A DNA stretch of 18,684 nt from Opitutia bacterium (lineage in GTDB: Bacteria > Verrucomicrobiota > Verrucomicrobiia > Opitutales > UBA953). Both the position numbers and the translations under genes were made by a program. A model generated the notes under the pieces. It saw nothing but the letters and a program-made list of their open reading frames with translations. It was not told the origin of the DNA and ran no database searches. Below, one piece after another: positions 7,273-15,288 of this stretch (its first letter is position 1; every line of letters starts with the position of its first letter). The stretch spans positions 1 through 18,684 of the forward strand of contig CANCLQ010000026.1 of assembly GCA_947378845.1 (NCBI GenBank), written 5' to 3'.

Positions 7273-7374
7273 AATTTCTATATACTACAACCCCTTGTCA
7301 GATGGGATGTTTCGAGTCGAAAGTTAATTTCTGAGCAGATTTGCTTTTTGGCGGTTAGGAGTTTTGCTCACCGC

Positions 7375-7851
7375 ATGGCTTCCACCACCGAAATTCTTTC
7401 CCGAAGCGTTGCGGGCCTTAATGCCCTCGCGACCATCCTCTTAATTATCGGATACGTTCGTATCCGAAAGGGTGACCGGGCTGGCCACGGCAAGGCGATG
7501 GGTTTGGCGTTTGTGACCTCTGCTTTATTTTTAGCATTATACCTCGCTTCGAAGGTGCACCTTTGGGTTTCACTGAGCCGTACTAATATTATGTACCGCC
7601 CCGACGTCGGTCTCACTTGGGACAAGCTGCTCTATTATATTATCCTATTCCCGCACATTGCTTTAGCGATATTGGTAACACCGTTTATTATTCGGGCCGT
7701 GATGTTCGCACGTGCTGGCCAGTTTGAGGATCACAAGCGCCTAACGCGCTGGGTCTTCCCCGTCTGGCTTTACGTCTCGGTCACGGGCGTCATTGTCTGG
7801 GCCTTTATGGAATGCAGCGGCTCGTTAGCGGCGGTTTCTGCGGCGAAATAG
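7375..7851 (+). CDS. DUF420 family membrane protein
   Basis: A 158-residue protein with four predicted transmembrane segments: about 8-30, 39-62, 83-108 and 122-144. The pattern HIALAILVTPFIIRAV followed by HKRLTRWVFPVWLYVSVTG is characteristic of DUF420 (COG2322), a small family related to factors encoded near cytochrome oxidase and haem-copper assembly genes. The histidines before and within these helices could bind haem or copper, but the role is unproven. No oxidase genes are nearby. I prefer the ATG at 7375, with AGGAG 13 nt upstream, over an in-frame TTG at 7348 that has no ribosome binding site. It leads a plus-strand series with the FtsB-like gene and argH. Confidence 0.82.
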   Translation: MASTTEILSRSVAGLNALATILLIIGYVRIRKGDRAGHGKAMGLAFVTSALFLALYLASKVHLWVSLSRTNIMYRPDVGLTWDKLLYYIILFPHIALAILVTPFIIRAVMFARAGQFEDHKRLTRWVFPVWLYVSVTGVIVWAFMECSGSLAAVSAAK

Positions 7852-7906
7852 TACCGATTTTCCACTCGCCCGGTTGGTTCATTTGGGTAATAACTTTCAC
7901 CCAGAC

Positions 7907-8272
7907 ATGGACGACTCAGAGTCAGCAACCAATCCGCAAACAGAAAAGTTTTTTCTGTGGGCGAGTTTTTTGCTTTTCTGCGGTGTGTTGAGTGTGGCGG
8001 TTTCGACTTATAAGGCGGAAGAAGATCGCGTCGCTGCATTGCGCGATGATGAGGCCCGCAAAGAAAAAACTTTTGCGCAAATCGAACGACAACGCGAACA
8101 GACCTCTCGTTACATCGAGCGTTTTACGCGCGACCAAGAATTTGTACGCGATCAAGCCCGCGAGCGTTTAGGCGTAGCTGAATCAGGAGAAGTCGTGATT
8201 CGGGTGGATGGTGCTTCTGCTTTAGCACAGCCTGCGGTGGCTAATACGCCCGCAAAACCTGCACGTCCCTGA
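7907..8272 (+). CDS. FtsB/DivIC-like septum formation protein
   Basis: A 121-residue bitopic protein: a short cytoplasmic N-terminus, one transmembrane helix (about 14-34, FFLWASFLLFCGVLSVAVST), a charged coiled coil (about 35-78), and the end signature ARERLGVAESGEVVIRVDG typical of the FtsB/DivIC family. This family forms a periplasmic complex with FtsL/FtsQ-type proteins at the division septum. Length and layout are normal. ATG 7907 is chosen because an upstream in-frame TTG (7874) would add residues that do not belong to the family. It sits 55 nt after the DUF420 gene and 45 nt before argH, and is probably co-transcribed. Confidence 0.8.
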   Translation: MDDSESATNPQTEKFFLWASFLLFCGVLSVAVSTYKAEEDRVAALRDDEARKEKTFAQIERQREQTSRYIERFTRDQEFVRDQARERLGVAESGEVVIRVDGASALAQPAVANTPAKPARP

Positions 8273-8317
8273 GCATCCTTGCTTGCCTGCGGGGTCGGGC
8301 TAGGACATTTGTCTTTT

Positions 8318-9724
8318 ATGTCCGCACGGAAAAAAGTTCAATCGACTTGGGGTGGCCGGTTCAGTGCTGGTCCCGCTAAACTCATGCTCCAATTCGGAGA
8401 ATCAGTTTCGTTTGATTATCGGTTATGGGCGCAAGATATTCGGGGCTCGAAAGCTCATGCGACGATGTTGGTGAAAGCGGGCGTACTAAAATCAACCGAA
8501 GCGAAATCCATTCACCGGGGGCTCGATGCGATTGCAAAGGAGATTGCGGCCGGAAAATTTAAGTGGGACGTCGCACTGGAAGACGTGCACATGAATATTG
8601 AGAGCGCGTTAACCAAAAGGGTGCCTGTGGCGGCCAAATTACACACCGCTCGTTCGCGGAATGACCAGGTTGCCACTGATGTTCGGCTGTGGATTAAAGA
8701 TCAGTGCGCCGACATCGATGCAGCCTTTGCGAATCTACTGAAAACACTGGTGAAACTCGCGGATGCGAATGCTGATGTGATTATGCCTGGCTACACGCAC
8801 TTACAGCGGGCACAGCCAGTTTCGGCAGCACACCATTTATTGGCTTACGTGGAAATGTTTGCGCGGGATCGGGCACGGTTCCACGCAGTAGCCGATGCGG
8901 CTAATTGGTGTCCGCTCGGTTCGGGTGCAATCGCTGGAACCACTTTGCCTATCCATCGGAACGTAACCGCAAAACTTTTAGGATTCGTCGATGCGAAAGG
9001 TAAGCCACGGGTAACAGCTAATTCGATGGATGCCGTAGCGGATCGGGATCCAGCAACTTCTTTTGCTTTTGCCGCTGCACTTTGTGGCGTGCACTTATCA
9101 CGGCTCGCCGAAGATATGATTCTTTGGTCGTCCGCTGAATTTGGTTTCGCACGGATGCCTGATGAGTTTTCAACGGGCTCATCGTTGATGCCGCAGAAAC
9201 GGAATCCTGATTCAATGGAATTGCTCCGGGGTAAAGCCGCACGGTTCCAGGCCTCGCTCAATCATTTGCTTTCGCTCACGAAGGGTTTACCGCTCACATA
9301 CAATCGGGACCTACAGGACGATAAGCCGCCGCTCTTTGATGCAGCGGATCAATTGCAACTCGCGCTGGCAGTCGCTTCATCGACCTTGGCTGGAACTAAG
9401 TTTAATAAAGCCAAGTGCCTCTCGGCTGCTTCGGACCCCGCATTATTGGCGACAGATTTAGCGGATTGGCTCGTGAAGAAGGGCATGCCGTTTAGGCACG
9501 CACACCACGCTGTCGGTCGGTTGGTTGGTGTTGCCGAAAAATCCGGTGTACCGCTCGACAAACTTTCGGATGCCGCTGCGTTGTCGGCCGACAAAGCTTT
9601 CACGAAAGGCTGGCGAGATGTCTTTAATCTTAAGCGCGCTTTTGCGGCGCGGGAAAATATCGGCATGCCTGGACCTAAGACCGTCGCCAAGGAAATTGCG
9701 CGTTGGAAGAAGTCCCTGCGTTAG
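8318..9724 (+). CDS. argH: Argininosuccinate lyase
   Basis: A 468-residue enzyme of the fumarase/aspartase superfamily that splits argininosuccinate into arginine and fumarate, the last step of arginine synthesis. The N-terminal WGGRFSAGPAKLM, the substrate-binding HTARSRNDQVATD (about 109-121), the central GYTHLQRAQPVS and the catalytic flexible loop GSSLMPQKRNPDSMELLRGK (about 287-306), which carries the catalytic serine, are all intact. Start ATG 8318 is supported by the family N-terminus and TAGGAC about 11 nt upstream. An upstream in-frame start at 8279 would add 13 atypical residues. Its stop overlaps the stop of the convergent secreted-protein gene. Arginine is encoded overwhelmingly by CGG, unlike neighbouring genes. 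Confidence 0.97.
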   Translation: MSARKKVQSTWGGRFSAGPAKLMLQFGESVSFDYRLWAQDIRGSKAHATMLVKAGVLKSTEAKSIHRGLDAIAKEIAAGKFKWDVALEDVHMNIESALTKRVPVAAKLHTARSRNDQVATDVRLWIKDQCADIDAAFANLLKTLVKLADANADVIMPGYTHLQRAQPVSAAHHLLAYVEMFARDRARFHAVADAANWCPLGSGAIAGTTLPIHRNVTAKLLGFVDAKGKPRVTANSMDAVADRDPATSFAFAAALCGVHLSRLAEDMILWSSAEFGFARMPDEFSTGSSLMPQKRNPDSMELLRGKAARFQASLNHLLSLTKGLPLTYNRDLQDDKPPLFDAADQLQLALAVASSTLAGTKFNKAKCLSAASDPALLATDLADWLVKKGMPFRHAHHAVGRLVGVAEKSGVPLDKLSDAAALSADKAFTKGWRDVFNLKRAFAARENIGMPGPKTVAKEIARWKKSLR

Positions 9725-10590
9725 GGCGCGAGCTCTGGCGGATTCGCTGGGTCATTGAGTAAATTGCGCGACGAATCAAACTCCAGGTTTGGGTCGTTGG
9801 CGCTTGGATTAAAATAATGCGTGAAGGCAATGCAGCCACGACGATTGATGATTACCGGTCCCTGAATTTTTCCGAAATTCGCTGAGGTTATTTTTCCAGT
9901 AGCATCGGTCTTCACGCGTGAACGAATAAAGAGTGCGGTGCTCATAGGGTCTTCGTTGCTCGTTAGGGTGATTAAATTCTGATAGCCAGTTGTGGGTGCT
10001 GAGTGCGGCATTTTAAGTTCAGAGTATTGAATGAGCCGGGTCGTCGGAGCGAATCCGCCATTGGAATCAAGCGCCGAGAGCTCAACTGTTGGATCTCCTG
10101 ATTTGGTTGAAGTGCGAAATCTAAATCGCACGTCAGCATCCGTTCCTTGACCATTGGGAGTAACCCAGTCGCCAATTTTAAAATCATAACCGAACCATTC
10201 TTCGTATTTAGGAATTTGAAGGCCACGATTCGCGTTGCCGTTATAGAATTTAACAAAGAGAGGCCTGGGGTTAATTCTACGAGGTAGAATAATCTCCTGA
10301 CGGACGTCGGAGTCGTCGGGCTGGTCGTACAAGCGTGCCGAGTAATAGCCTGCTTTCTTTGCTTCGAAATAAAGCCCGCTCCAGGACTCTACTTTCTTAC
10401 TAAAGCAACCCGATGCATCTGTCTCACCCGTGAATTCGTTGGGCTCGGCCGAATTAAGTGCACGACATTGAATGACCGCACGTGCGGCAGGAATAGGCAT
10501 ACCATTTTCGTCTACTACTTTTAGGGCAACTTGAATTGTATTGGCATGCGCGACGGCGGATAGCGCGAGCCATAGCATGAGCTTTCTCAT
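9721..10590 (-). CDS. Secreted beta-rich protein of unknown function
   Basis: A 289-residue exported protein with a short signal peptide (1-16, cleavage after AHA). Residues 18-90 resemble a carboxypeptidase-regulatory-like or Ig-like beta-sandwich module (VALKVVDENGMPIPAARAVI, then TGETDASGCFSKKV and FEAKKAGYYSARLYD). The remainder is not recognised; it is polar with short hydrophobic strands and two cysteine-containing segments. It follows the large hydrolase gene with an ATGA overlap and a strong ribosome binding site, so the two products are probably made together and may act at the same extracellular or periplasmic site. The convergent stop overlaps that of argH, leaving no room for a terminator. 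Confidence 0.78.
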   Translation of the reverse strand: MRKLMLWLALSAVAHANTIQVALKVVDENGMPIPAARAVIQCRALNSAEPNEFTGETDASGCFSKKVESWSGLYFEAKKAGYYSARLYDQPDDSDVRQEIILPRRINPRPLFVKFYNGNANRGLQIPKYEEWFGYDFKIGDWVTPNGQGTDADVRFRFRTSTKSGDPTVELSALDSNGGFAPTTRLIQYSELKMPHSAPTTGYQNLITLTSNEDPMSTALFIRSRVKTDATGKITSANFGKIQGPVIINRRGCIAFTHYFNPSANDPNLEFDSSRNLLNDPANPPELAP

Positions 10591-13313
10591 TTTAGTCCTC
10601 CTATGTTGATCATTGAATCGTAGGTTCTAGATATCACGGGCAGGGCGACGTTCTTAAAGTCGCTGTGTAGCCAGCGTTTTCGTTGGTCACTTCGTTCGTG
10701 CTCGGCAGTGGGCCAATACCATGATTCTCGACCTTCCAATTCCATATCGAAATTAAATCCGACATTTCCCGGAAGGTTCATGATTGCCGCTGCGTACGAG
10801 CCAGCGGGTAGTCCGCGGGCAAGAAGATCGTAAATCACGCGTGGCTCACGCGCCTTGGCGGTCGCGATATTAGCAAAGGCACTAAACACTTCGGTGGCAT
10901 AGAAGGGAGAGAAGAATGGCTTAACCCTCAGATACTCTAGCGGAATGGTGAGTGCGTCTGATGGTGAATATTGCACCTGAAGGTATTCATCTTCATCGCC
11001 CCAATAGAACCAGTTTTCATTGAACTCCCACCCGCCTTGTGAGCGGCTTACCCAAAAACTTGCCGCAGAACTATACCAGCCTAGGCCTTTAACGAGCTCT
11101 TGGAATTTCCACGCGTTAGACGTGAAGTTGAATCCTTGATTCAGTAGCAGCGAGACGACCGATGCGCTTTTGACGGAGTCTGCTTTGGCTAAGACGTCAT
11201 CACCGGACGAAAAATAATTACGCACGTAGGGTGCGGCTTTGCTGAACTGGCCGCGCCACGTTAGGCGCGAGCGTGGATCCGAGCTTGAGAATAGGTTGCA
11301 CCAATTACGTGAGTAGAGATAGGGATCGTAAGAACGCCAGCTGACTTCAGTCATATTCGCGGCCTGTGATGTTGAGTTATAACCTGCATCGAATGATTCG
11401 GCGGGCATTGCGGCGTTGATCGCAAGGTAGGCAGCAGGTTTTAGCCCGCCGCGCTCAATTGCATTACACACAACAAGGTTTCCAAGACTATGTGCTGCGA
11501 TGGTAACAGGTGCACCGCCAGTAAAGCCTAAGCGAGAAGAGAGGCCTTCGCCGGTCTGTAGTGCTCGGTAAACGGCCTCATGATAATCGGGTGCGGTATC
11601 GCCCCTCCAGGTGGTGCCGACAAATCGCGCCTGGCTGCCGAGAACATAGAAGCGCTTAAACATTTCACTATTCCAACCGCGCGCCTCTTGTCCGCTCACA
11701 TTAAAACCGTGAACAAAAACAAAATATTTATTTTGAGTTTGCGAGTCGGGTAGACCCTTTGGTTCGCCCACTTGAGTGGGCTGGCCGAATGAATTGGCCC
11801 CTTCAGGAATCCTTACACCATCGTAGGTCGTAGCGAGATCACGAAGGTTGAGGTGACGATACATATTCTCAACCTCGTTTAGCTCAAGAGGGAGTTCGAA
11901 CTCGGCGAGCTTTACGCCCTGTCTCTCGGCGGTGAAGACCAGCGGTTCCTTGGTGCATTTGTTGCCTTCAAATAAAAGGACTGAACGATTTCTTCCTACA
12001 ACCGCTTCGAGAAACTCAGGGCGCAACTCATATTCACCCGTGAGTCGGTGCACTTTAGCAGATTCGAGTGTTTCGGTTAAACTATCACCGAAATTCTTAT
12101 TTCCACATTGCTGATTGAAAGTTCCCGCAGCCCCAGGGCTTGTAGAACAATAAATAAAATTTACGGCACTATCTTTTTGCCGAATGAAGTAGCGTGTCGC
12201 TCCGTCTGGAGGATAAACACGTACGAGGGCGCTAATGTTAAGGCTGACTGGGAAGAAATCGACCAAGTCGCGCAGCGTATCGACGTGATCATTGTTACAA
12301 TCGGAAGTTGTACGAGTTGGGCCTGGGATGTCGTCGCCCTTGGAGACGTTGATTTCTGTATCATTATTAACCCAAAAATAGTACGGGCCGTTCTTCGCTG
12401 GGATTTCCGTTTCTTCGATGCGTCCGTCGCGGTTGACGTCGACGTTAAAGCCGGCGCGTATCATGTATAGATCATCCACGAATGCCGAGGACGGTGTGTT
12501 GCCAACAGGCTCAAGGCTAAAGCTAATACCTTGCGTGCAGTCCGCTGGCTCCAAGTTAAAAGCGATGTATGCGTTCTGCCAGCTGACCGCACTGGTTGGA
12601 TTAAAAACCTTACTTAGTAATGTGCGGCCTGAATCGGTGGAGAAAGTGATGCGATAAGATGCATCACCGCTTTCCGCGGCTCGCGTGTGTTTCCAGACGA
12701 GCAGGTAGGGCCCAGGCTGCTTGTTGCTGATACTCTGAGTGATTCCATTATTAACTTTCATGAATCGCTCTCCCTCGACGTTCCACATTTCCATGGTGTT
12801 TCCCTTTGCGGGGAACCATCCTCCAATTGTGGTTAGGTTTGCCCAGTCGGCGTCCTTGCCGCGAAACCCTTTTACCAGGTGATACTTCAATCTATTGGTC
12901 GATTGAAAGATTCCATTGAGTATAAAATTATAGGGTCGATTGAATTTCGTTTGTAGGGGCTGTGGAAAGACTGTGGTGGTTTTATTGCGTGGTGCGTCGT
13001 TGCTGTCTGTCGGGTCGGTGCCTGCGAGTATTTCGTCTAAATCACTAAATCCGTCATGATCGCTATCAACTTCGTATGGATTGGTTTCGGCTTTAAGTTC
13101 CTCGGCGAGAGTCAGGCCGTCGCCATCATCATCGGACAGGCCATCAGTTGGGTCATTGAGATCTAAGCCGTGGCGCAACTCGATGACGTCGGTAATGCCG
13201 TCGCCATCGGTGTCGGTGAGTAGATTATTGGCGGACAATCCAGCGAGAGGTAGCAGGCCGGCGATGAGGCCGGCGGCGAGCAGCACGAGAATTAAAAAGA
13301 AGACAGTTTTCAT
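10587..13313 (-). CDS. Large secreted alpha/beta hydrolase with calcium-binding repeats
   Basis: A 908-residue protein with a hydrophobic N-terminal export signal or anchor (about 4-27). Three thrombospondin-3-like calcium repeats follow: DTDGDGITD (34-42), DDDGDGLTLAEE (61-72) and DSDHDGFSDLDE (83-94). Residues about 115-280 look like a carbohydrate- or ligand-binding beta-sandwich. An EF-hand-like loop, DVNRDGRIEETE, lies near 290. The catalytic domain is an alpha/beta hydrolase with the oxyanion motif FVFVHGFNV (His535) and the nucleophile elbow AHSLGN (Ser609). The remaining triad residues and the substrate are not identifiable; lipase, esterase or acyltransferase activity is possible. 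The C-terminal 200 residues are unrecognised. It is co-translated with the following small secreted protein gene. Confidence 0.82.
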   Translation of the reverse strand: MKTVFFLILVLLAAGLIAGLLPLAGLSANNLLTDTDGDGITDVIELRHGLDLNDPTDGLSDDDGDGLTLAEELKAETNPYEVDSDHDGFSDLDEILAGTDPTDSNDAPRNKTTTVFPQPLQTKFNRPYNFILNGIFQSTNRLKYHLVKGFRGKDADWANLTTIGGWFPAKGNTMEMWNVEGERFMKVNNGITQSISNKQPGPYLLVWKHTRAAESGDASYRITFSTDSGRTLLSKVFNPTSAVSWQNAYIAFNLEPADCTQGISFSLEPVGNTPSSAFVDDLYMIRAGFNVDVNRDGRIEETEIPAKNGPYYFWVNNDTEINVSKGDDIPGPTRTTSDCNNDHVDTLRDLVDFFPVSLNISALVRVYPPDGATRYFIRQKDSAVNFIYCSTSPGAAGTFNQQCGNKNFGDSLTETLESAKVHRLTGEYELRPEFLEAVVGRNRSVLLFEGNKCTKEPLVFTAERQGVKLAEFELPLELNEVENMYRHLNLRDLATTYDGVRIPEGANSFGQPTQVGEPKGLPDSQTQNKYFVFVHGFNVSGQEARGWNSEMFKRFYVLGSQARFVGTTWRGDTAPDYHEAVYRALQTGEGLSSRLGFTGGAPVTIAAHSLGNLVVCNAIERGGLKPAAYLAINAAMPAESFDAGYNSTSQAANMTEVSWRSYDPYLYSRNWCNLFSSSDPRSRLTWRGQFSKAAPYVRNYFSSGDDVLAKADSVKSASVVSLLLNQGFNFTSNAWKFQELVKGLGWYSSAASFWVSRSQGGWEFNENWFYWGDEDEYLQVQYSPSDALTIPLEYLRVKPFFSPFYATEVFSAFANIATAKAREPRVIYDLLARGLPAGSYAAAIMNLPGNVGFNFDMELEGRESWYWPTAEHERSDQRKRWLHSDFKNVALPVISRTYDSMINIGGLK
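10595..10602 (-). promoter_or_regulatory. Strong ribosome binding site for the gene starting at 10590
   Basis: AGGAGGAC on the minus strand ends 4 nt before the ATG at 10590. It lies inside the end of the hydrolase gene. It is the best Shine-Dalgarno match in the window, where most starts lack one. Confidence 0.7.
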
Positions 13314-13417
13314 AACATGGATTTTAATCCGTGGCGGAATAAAACAATGCGAAGGACCTAAGGCTCATTCCGTGAGAGGAATGGGATGGCAAGTGGTGGA
13401 GGTTTATGCCGACCAAC

Positions 13418-13447
13418 AAAAAAGCCACTCGGGGGAGTGGCCTTTTT
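13418..13447 (-). terminator. Intrinsic terminator of the coiled-coil gene (bidirectional form)
   Basis: A 7-bp GC-rich stem, GCCACTC/GAGTGGC (13424-13430, 13435-13441), with a GGGG tetraloop. Six A on the left make a T-run on the minus strand, and a five-T run follows one C on the right. It lies 24 nt beyond the stop of the coiled-coil gene and ends the HAD-Rrf2-coiled-coil operon before the hydrolase promoter region (13314-13417). Confidence 0.85.
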
Positions 13448-13464
13448 ATTTTATATTAAAACTA

Positions 13465-14031
13465 TTACTGCTTGGGCGCTTCTTCGGTCGAGGCAGGTGC
13501 AGGTGGTGCTAAGCGTTTCTGCATCGCTTCGAGCTGCTCATTGCGCTCCTTGACGGTCTTCTCGTAAATCTCAATGCGGCGATTGAGCTCAGCAATCTGC
13601 TCGGTCGCCTTAGCTTGGAAGGCTTTGTATTCTTCAATCTTCAGATTGTCGTCGGCGATGATTTTAGAGGCGTCAACGAGCTTGTCGGTCAGCTTCTCGT
13701 TATCCTTCTTGGAAGCAGCCAGTTGTTCGTTCGCTTCTTGGCACTTTAAGGTGATGGCTTCGCCGAATTTCTCGCTAGCGCTTAACTTGGCGGTGAGTTC
13801 TTTGACTTCGGTGTTGCGAGCAGCCAATTCGTTTTTGGTGTCGGTCAACTTCTGGTTGAGGTCGTTGATCTCGTTATTCAAATCCTTCACGCTCTTCGTG
13901 AGTTCGACGACCTGTTGCTTGCTCTTCTCGAGCTCGTTTTTGAGGTTAACGAATTTAAACGCGACGAAGGAAACCAAGGCGATGAAAACAACACCGAGGA
14001 CGATGGGGGTGGTATGCTTTTTGATATCCAT
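13465..14031 (-). CDS. Membrane-anchored coiled-coil protein
   Basis: A 188-residue protein with one N-terminal transmembrane helix (about 9-26, PIVLGVVFIALVSFVAF). A long coiled coil follows (about 28-172), rich in Leu, Glu, Lys and Asn heptads such as LTKSVKDLNNEINDLNQKL. The C-terminal tail is Pro/Ala/Glu-rich. It has one cysteine. I recognise no named family; the layout suggests a periplasmic spacer or scaffolding rod, or an envelope-attached protein. It is the last gene of a three-gene operon, 9 nt after the Rrf2 gene, and is followed by a good terminator. Confidence 0.75.
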   Translation of the reverse strand: MDIKKHTTPIVLGVVFIALVSFVAFKFVNLKNELEKSKQQVVELTKSVKDLNNEINDLNQKLTDTKNELAARNTEVKELTAKLSASEKFGEAITLKCQEANEQLAASKKDNEKLTDKLVDASKIIADDNLKIEEYKAFQAKATEQIAELNRRIEIYEKTVKERNEQLEAMQKRLAPPAPASTEEAPKQ

Positions 14032-14040
14032 GTTTTGAAA

Positions 14041-14454
14041 TTAGATTTCCCAGTCTCCGCTGGCCTCGGATTGGGCAAGTTGAGCAACGGTGAAGCCTGC
14101 GAGTGACTTGTCAAAGCGTTTTGAAAGCTCGCGCCAAAGGTTGGCGACTTGCGGGCCAGAATTACCTTTTAAAGTGATTTTGGTTTCAATCAGGTCGGGC
14201 TCCACGACGGACAAGACATTTTTAAGCGAGATGTCTTCGGCGTTGCGAGCCAGCCGGTAGCCGCCGGTCTTGCCTCGCTTGGAATCGACCAAGCCGCCTT
14301 CGCGCAGCTCATTCAATAATTGCACTAAGTAATTCTGCGGAATCGCTTCGAGTCGGGCGAGTTCCTCGATTCGTGTCACGGCGTTGCCTTTTTTCCGGCG
14401 AGCGAGTTGTGCGAGAACGCGGAGTGAGTATTCAAGTTTAAGCGAGGCTTTCAT
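14041..14454 (-). CDS. Rrf2 family transcriptional regulator without iron-sulfur cysteines
   Basis: A 137-residue winged helix-turn-helix protein of the Rrf2 family. The N-terminal LEYSLRVLAQLARRKKG, the recognition region IPQNYLVQLLNELREGGLV (about 38-56) and the wing SKRGKTGGYRLAR (about 58-70) are typical, as is the following VLSVVEPDLIETK. The three C-terminal cysteines that bind a cluster in IscR, NsrR and RirA are missing; the protein has no cysteine at all. It therefore belongs with the cluster-free, CymR-like branch and would sense something else or work through a partner protein. It is encoded 6 nt after the HAD gene. Confidence 0.9.
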   Translation of the reverse strand: MKASLKLEYSLRVLAQLARRKKGNAVTRIEELARLEAIPQNYLVQLLNELREGGLVDSKRGKTGGYRLARNAEDISLKNVLSVVEPDLIETKITLKGNSGPQVANLWRELSKRFDKSLAGFTVAQLAQSEASGDWEI

Positions 14455-14460
14455 TTTAAA

Positions 14461-15009
14461 TTATTTTTTGTCGGAATCAGATTTGGAAGTTTCTTGATTC
14501 ACGAGAATGAAGGTGCGGTCGGCTGCTTCACTGGCAAGAATGGGTGCTTGCGGTCTGGCGAAGTACGATGTGCCGAGGAAGCACATACCGGTGTTGTGGA
14601 CGACTTGGATGGCGCGGTCGTCCCAGAGTTCGATCATATCAAAATCTTTTTTGTCGGTAATCTCGAGTTCAGGTAGTCCGTTGTCGGCAAGCCACTGCTT
14701 CGTGGCGGCGATTCCTTCTTCGCTGCCGGCGCGAGCGGTGACGATTTTGACGCGGAGGCCTTTTTCAACCCAGGCTTTGACGCGACGCATCATGAGGGGG
14801 ACGGGCGGTCCGATGCGCGACATGCTCAGCCAGCGTTCGGCTTCGGCGAGGGTGCCATCGAGATCGACCCCAATCCAGGGCTCACGCTGTTTGGGGCGAG
14901 TTTCAGGGACGCGTTCGGTTGGAGTAGGCTCGTCGGGGGCCTTGGAGAGGTCGACGTCCTGTGGGGCTGCGGGTGTGAGACCCAGAAAACTGCGCAACCA
15001 TGCAAACAT
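14461..15009 (-). CDS. HAD-superfamily phosphatase-like protein
   Basis: A 182-residue protein whose core carries the HAD signature VDLDGT (Asp49 and Asp51 as nucleophile and acid/base), a motif II threonine in IVTAR (about 89-93), a lysine pair near 120 and the acidic motif IELWDDRAI (126-134). A cap is minimal, as in small nucleotidase- or polynucleotide-phosphatase-like members; the substrate is unknown. The first 45 residues, FAWLRSFLGLTP then a Pro/Glu-rich linker, could form an amphipathic membrane-associated segment. I start at ATG 15009; the frame continues upstream to a TTG at 15102, but that part overlaps repeat sequence and is unlike a protein N-terminus. It leads the operon with the Rrf2 and coiled-coil genes. 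Confidence 0.82.
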   Translation of the reverse strand: MFAWLRSFLGLTPAAPQDVDLSKAPDEPTPTERVPETRPKQREPWIGVDLDGTLAEAERWLSMSRIGPPVPLMMRRVKAWVEKGLRVKIVTARAGSEEGIAATKQWLADNGLPELEITDKKDFDMIELWDDRAIQVVHNTGMCFLGTSYFARPQAPILASEAADRTFILVNQETSKSDSDKK

Positions 15010-15053
15010 GACTGATGTTTGGCAGATGTGACGGAGAAGGGCAAGGGGAACAA

Positions 15054-15087
15054 GTTCCGGGGGCGAGTTGGCAGGTTGGCGCGGTGA
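15054..15087 (-). repeat. Modular intergenic repeat, partial copy C
   Basis: This 34-nt stretch matches the end module of copy A (6188-6221, plus strand) at 27 of 34 positions, including GGGGGCG and TGGCA. It is in the opposite orientation to copy B, so the 15054-15278 interval is bounded by inverted end modules. It lies just upstream of the HAD gene. The 279-nt stretch 15010-15288 otherwise contains only copy B; no further gene is seen in it. Confidence 0.5.
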
Positions 15088-15123
15088 CAAGGGGCGATAC
15101 AAAATACATCGGGCCGCATGAAT

Positions 15124-15278
15124 TAGGTAGGGGCGACACTGCGTGGCGCCCGTTCGCCGAGTGATTTACGCATTATGACCGAGTTTCGATTTTCTCGTTG
15201 GTTAACGGGCACGACGAAGTCGTGCCCCTGCCAATAATCCCCGTGCCAACGTGCCCACGTGTCACCTTGTCCCCTGAA
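15124..15278 (+). repeat. Modular intergenic repeat, copy B
   Basis: It begins TAGGTAGGGGCG and ACACTGCGTGGCGCCC (28 nt, two differences from copy A). It then has about 55 nt not found in copy A. A perfect 9-bp hairpin GGGCACGAC-GAA-GTCGTGCCC follows (15207-15227), then CCCTGCCAATAATC, tandem CGTGCC/CGTGCCCACGTG motifs and the terminal CCCCTGAA. Order and spacing of the conserved blocks follow copy A on the other strand. It ends 10 nt from the 3' end of the tRNA gene. Confidence 0.72.
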
Positions 15279-15288
15279 CTAAAACAAG

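Noticed and set aside
12108..12470. 120-codon plus-strand frame inside the large hydrolase gene
   Set aside because: Lies wholly antisense to a conserved region including the EF-hand-like loop; no independent support.
13574..14038. 154-codon plus-strand frame opposite the coiled-coil gene
   Set aside because: Ser/Leu/Phe-rich mirror of a repetitive coiled-coil sequence, with no start signal.
15010..15102. N-terminal extension of the HAD protein from TTG 15102
   Set aside because: No ribosome binding site, unusual composition, and overlap with partial repeat C; ATG 15009 gives a sensible N-terminus.
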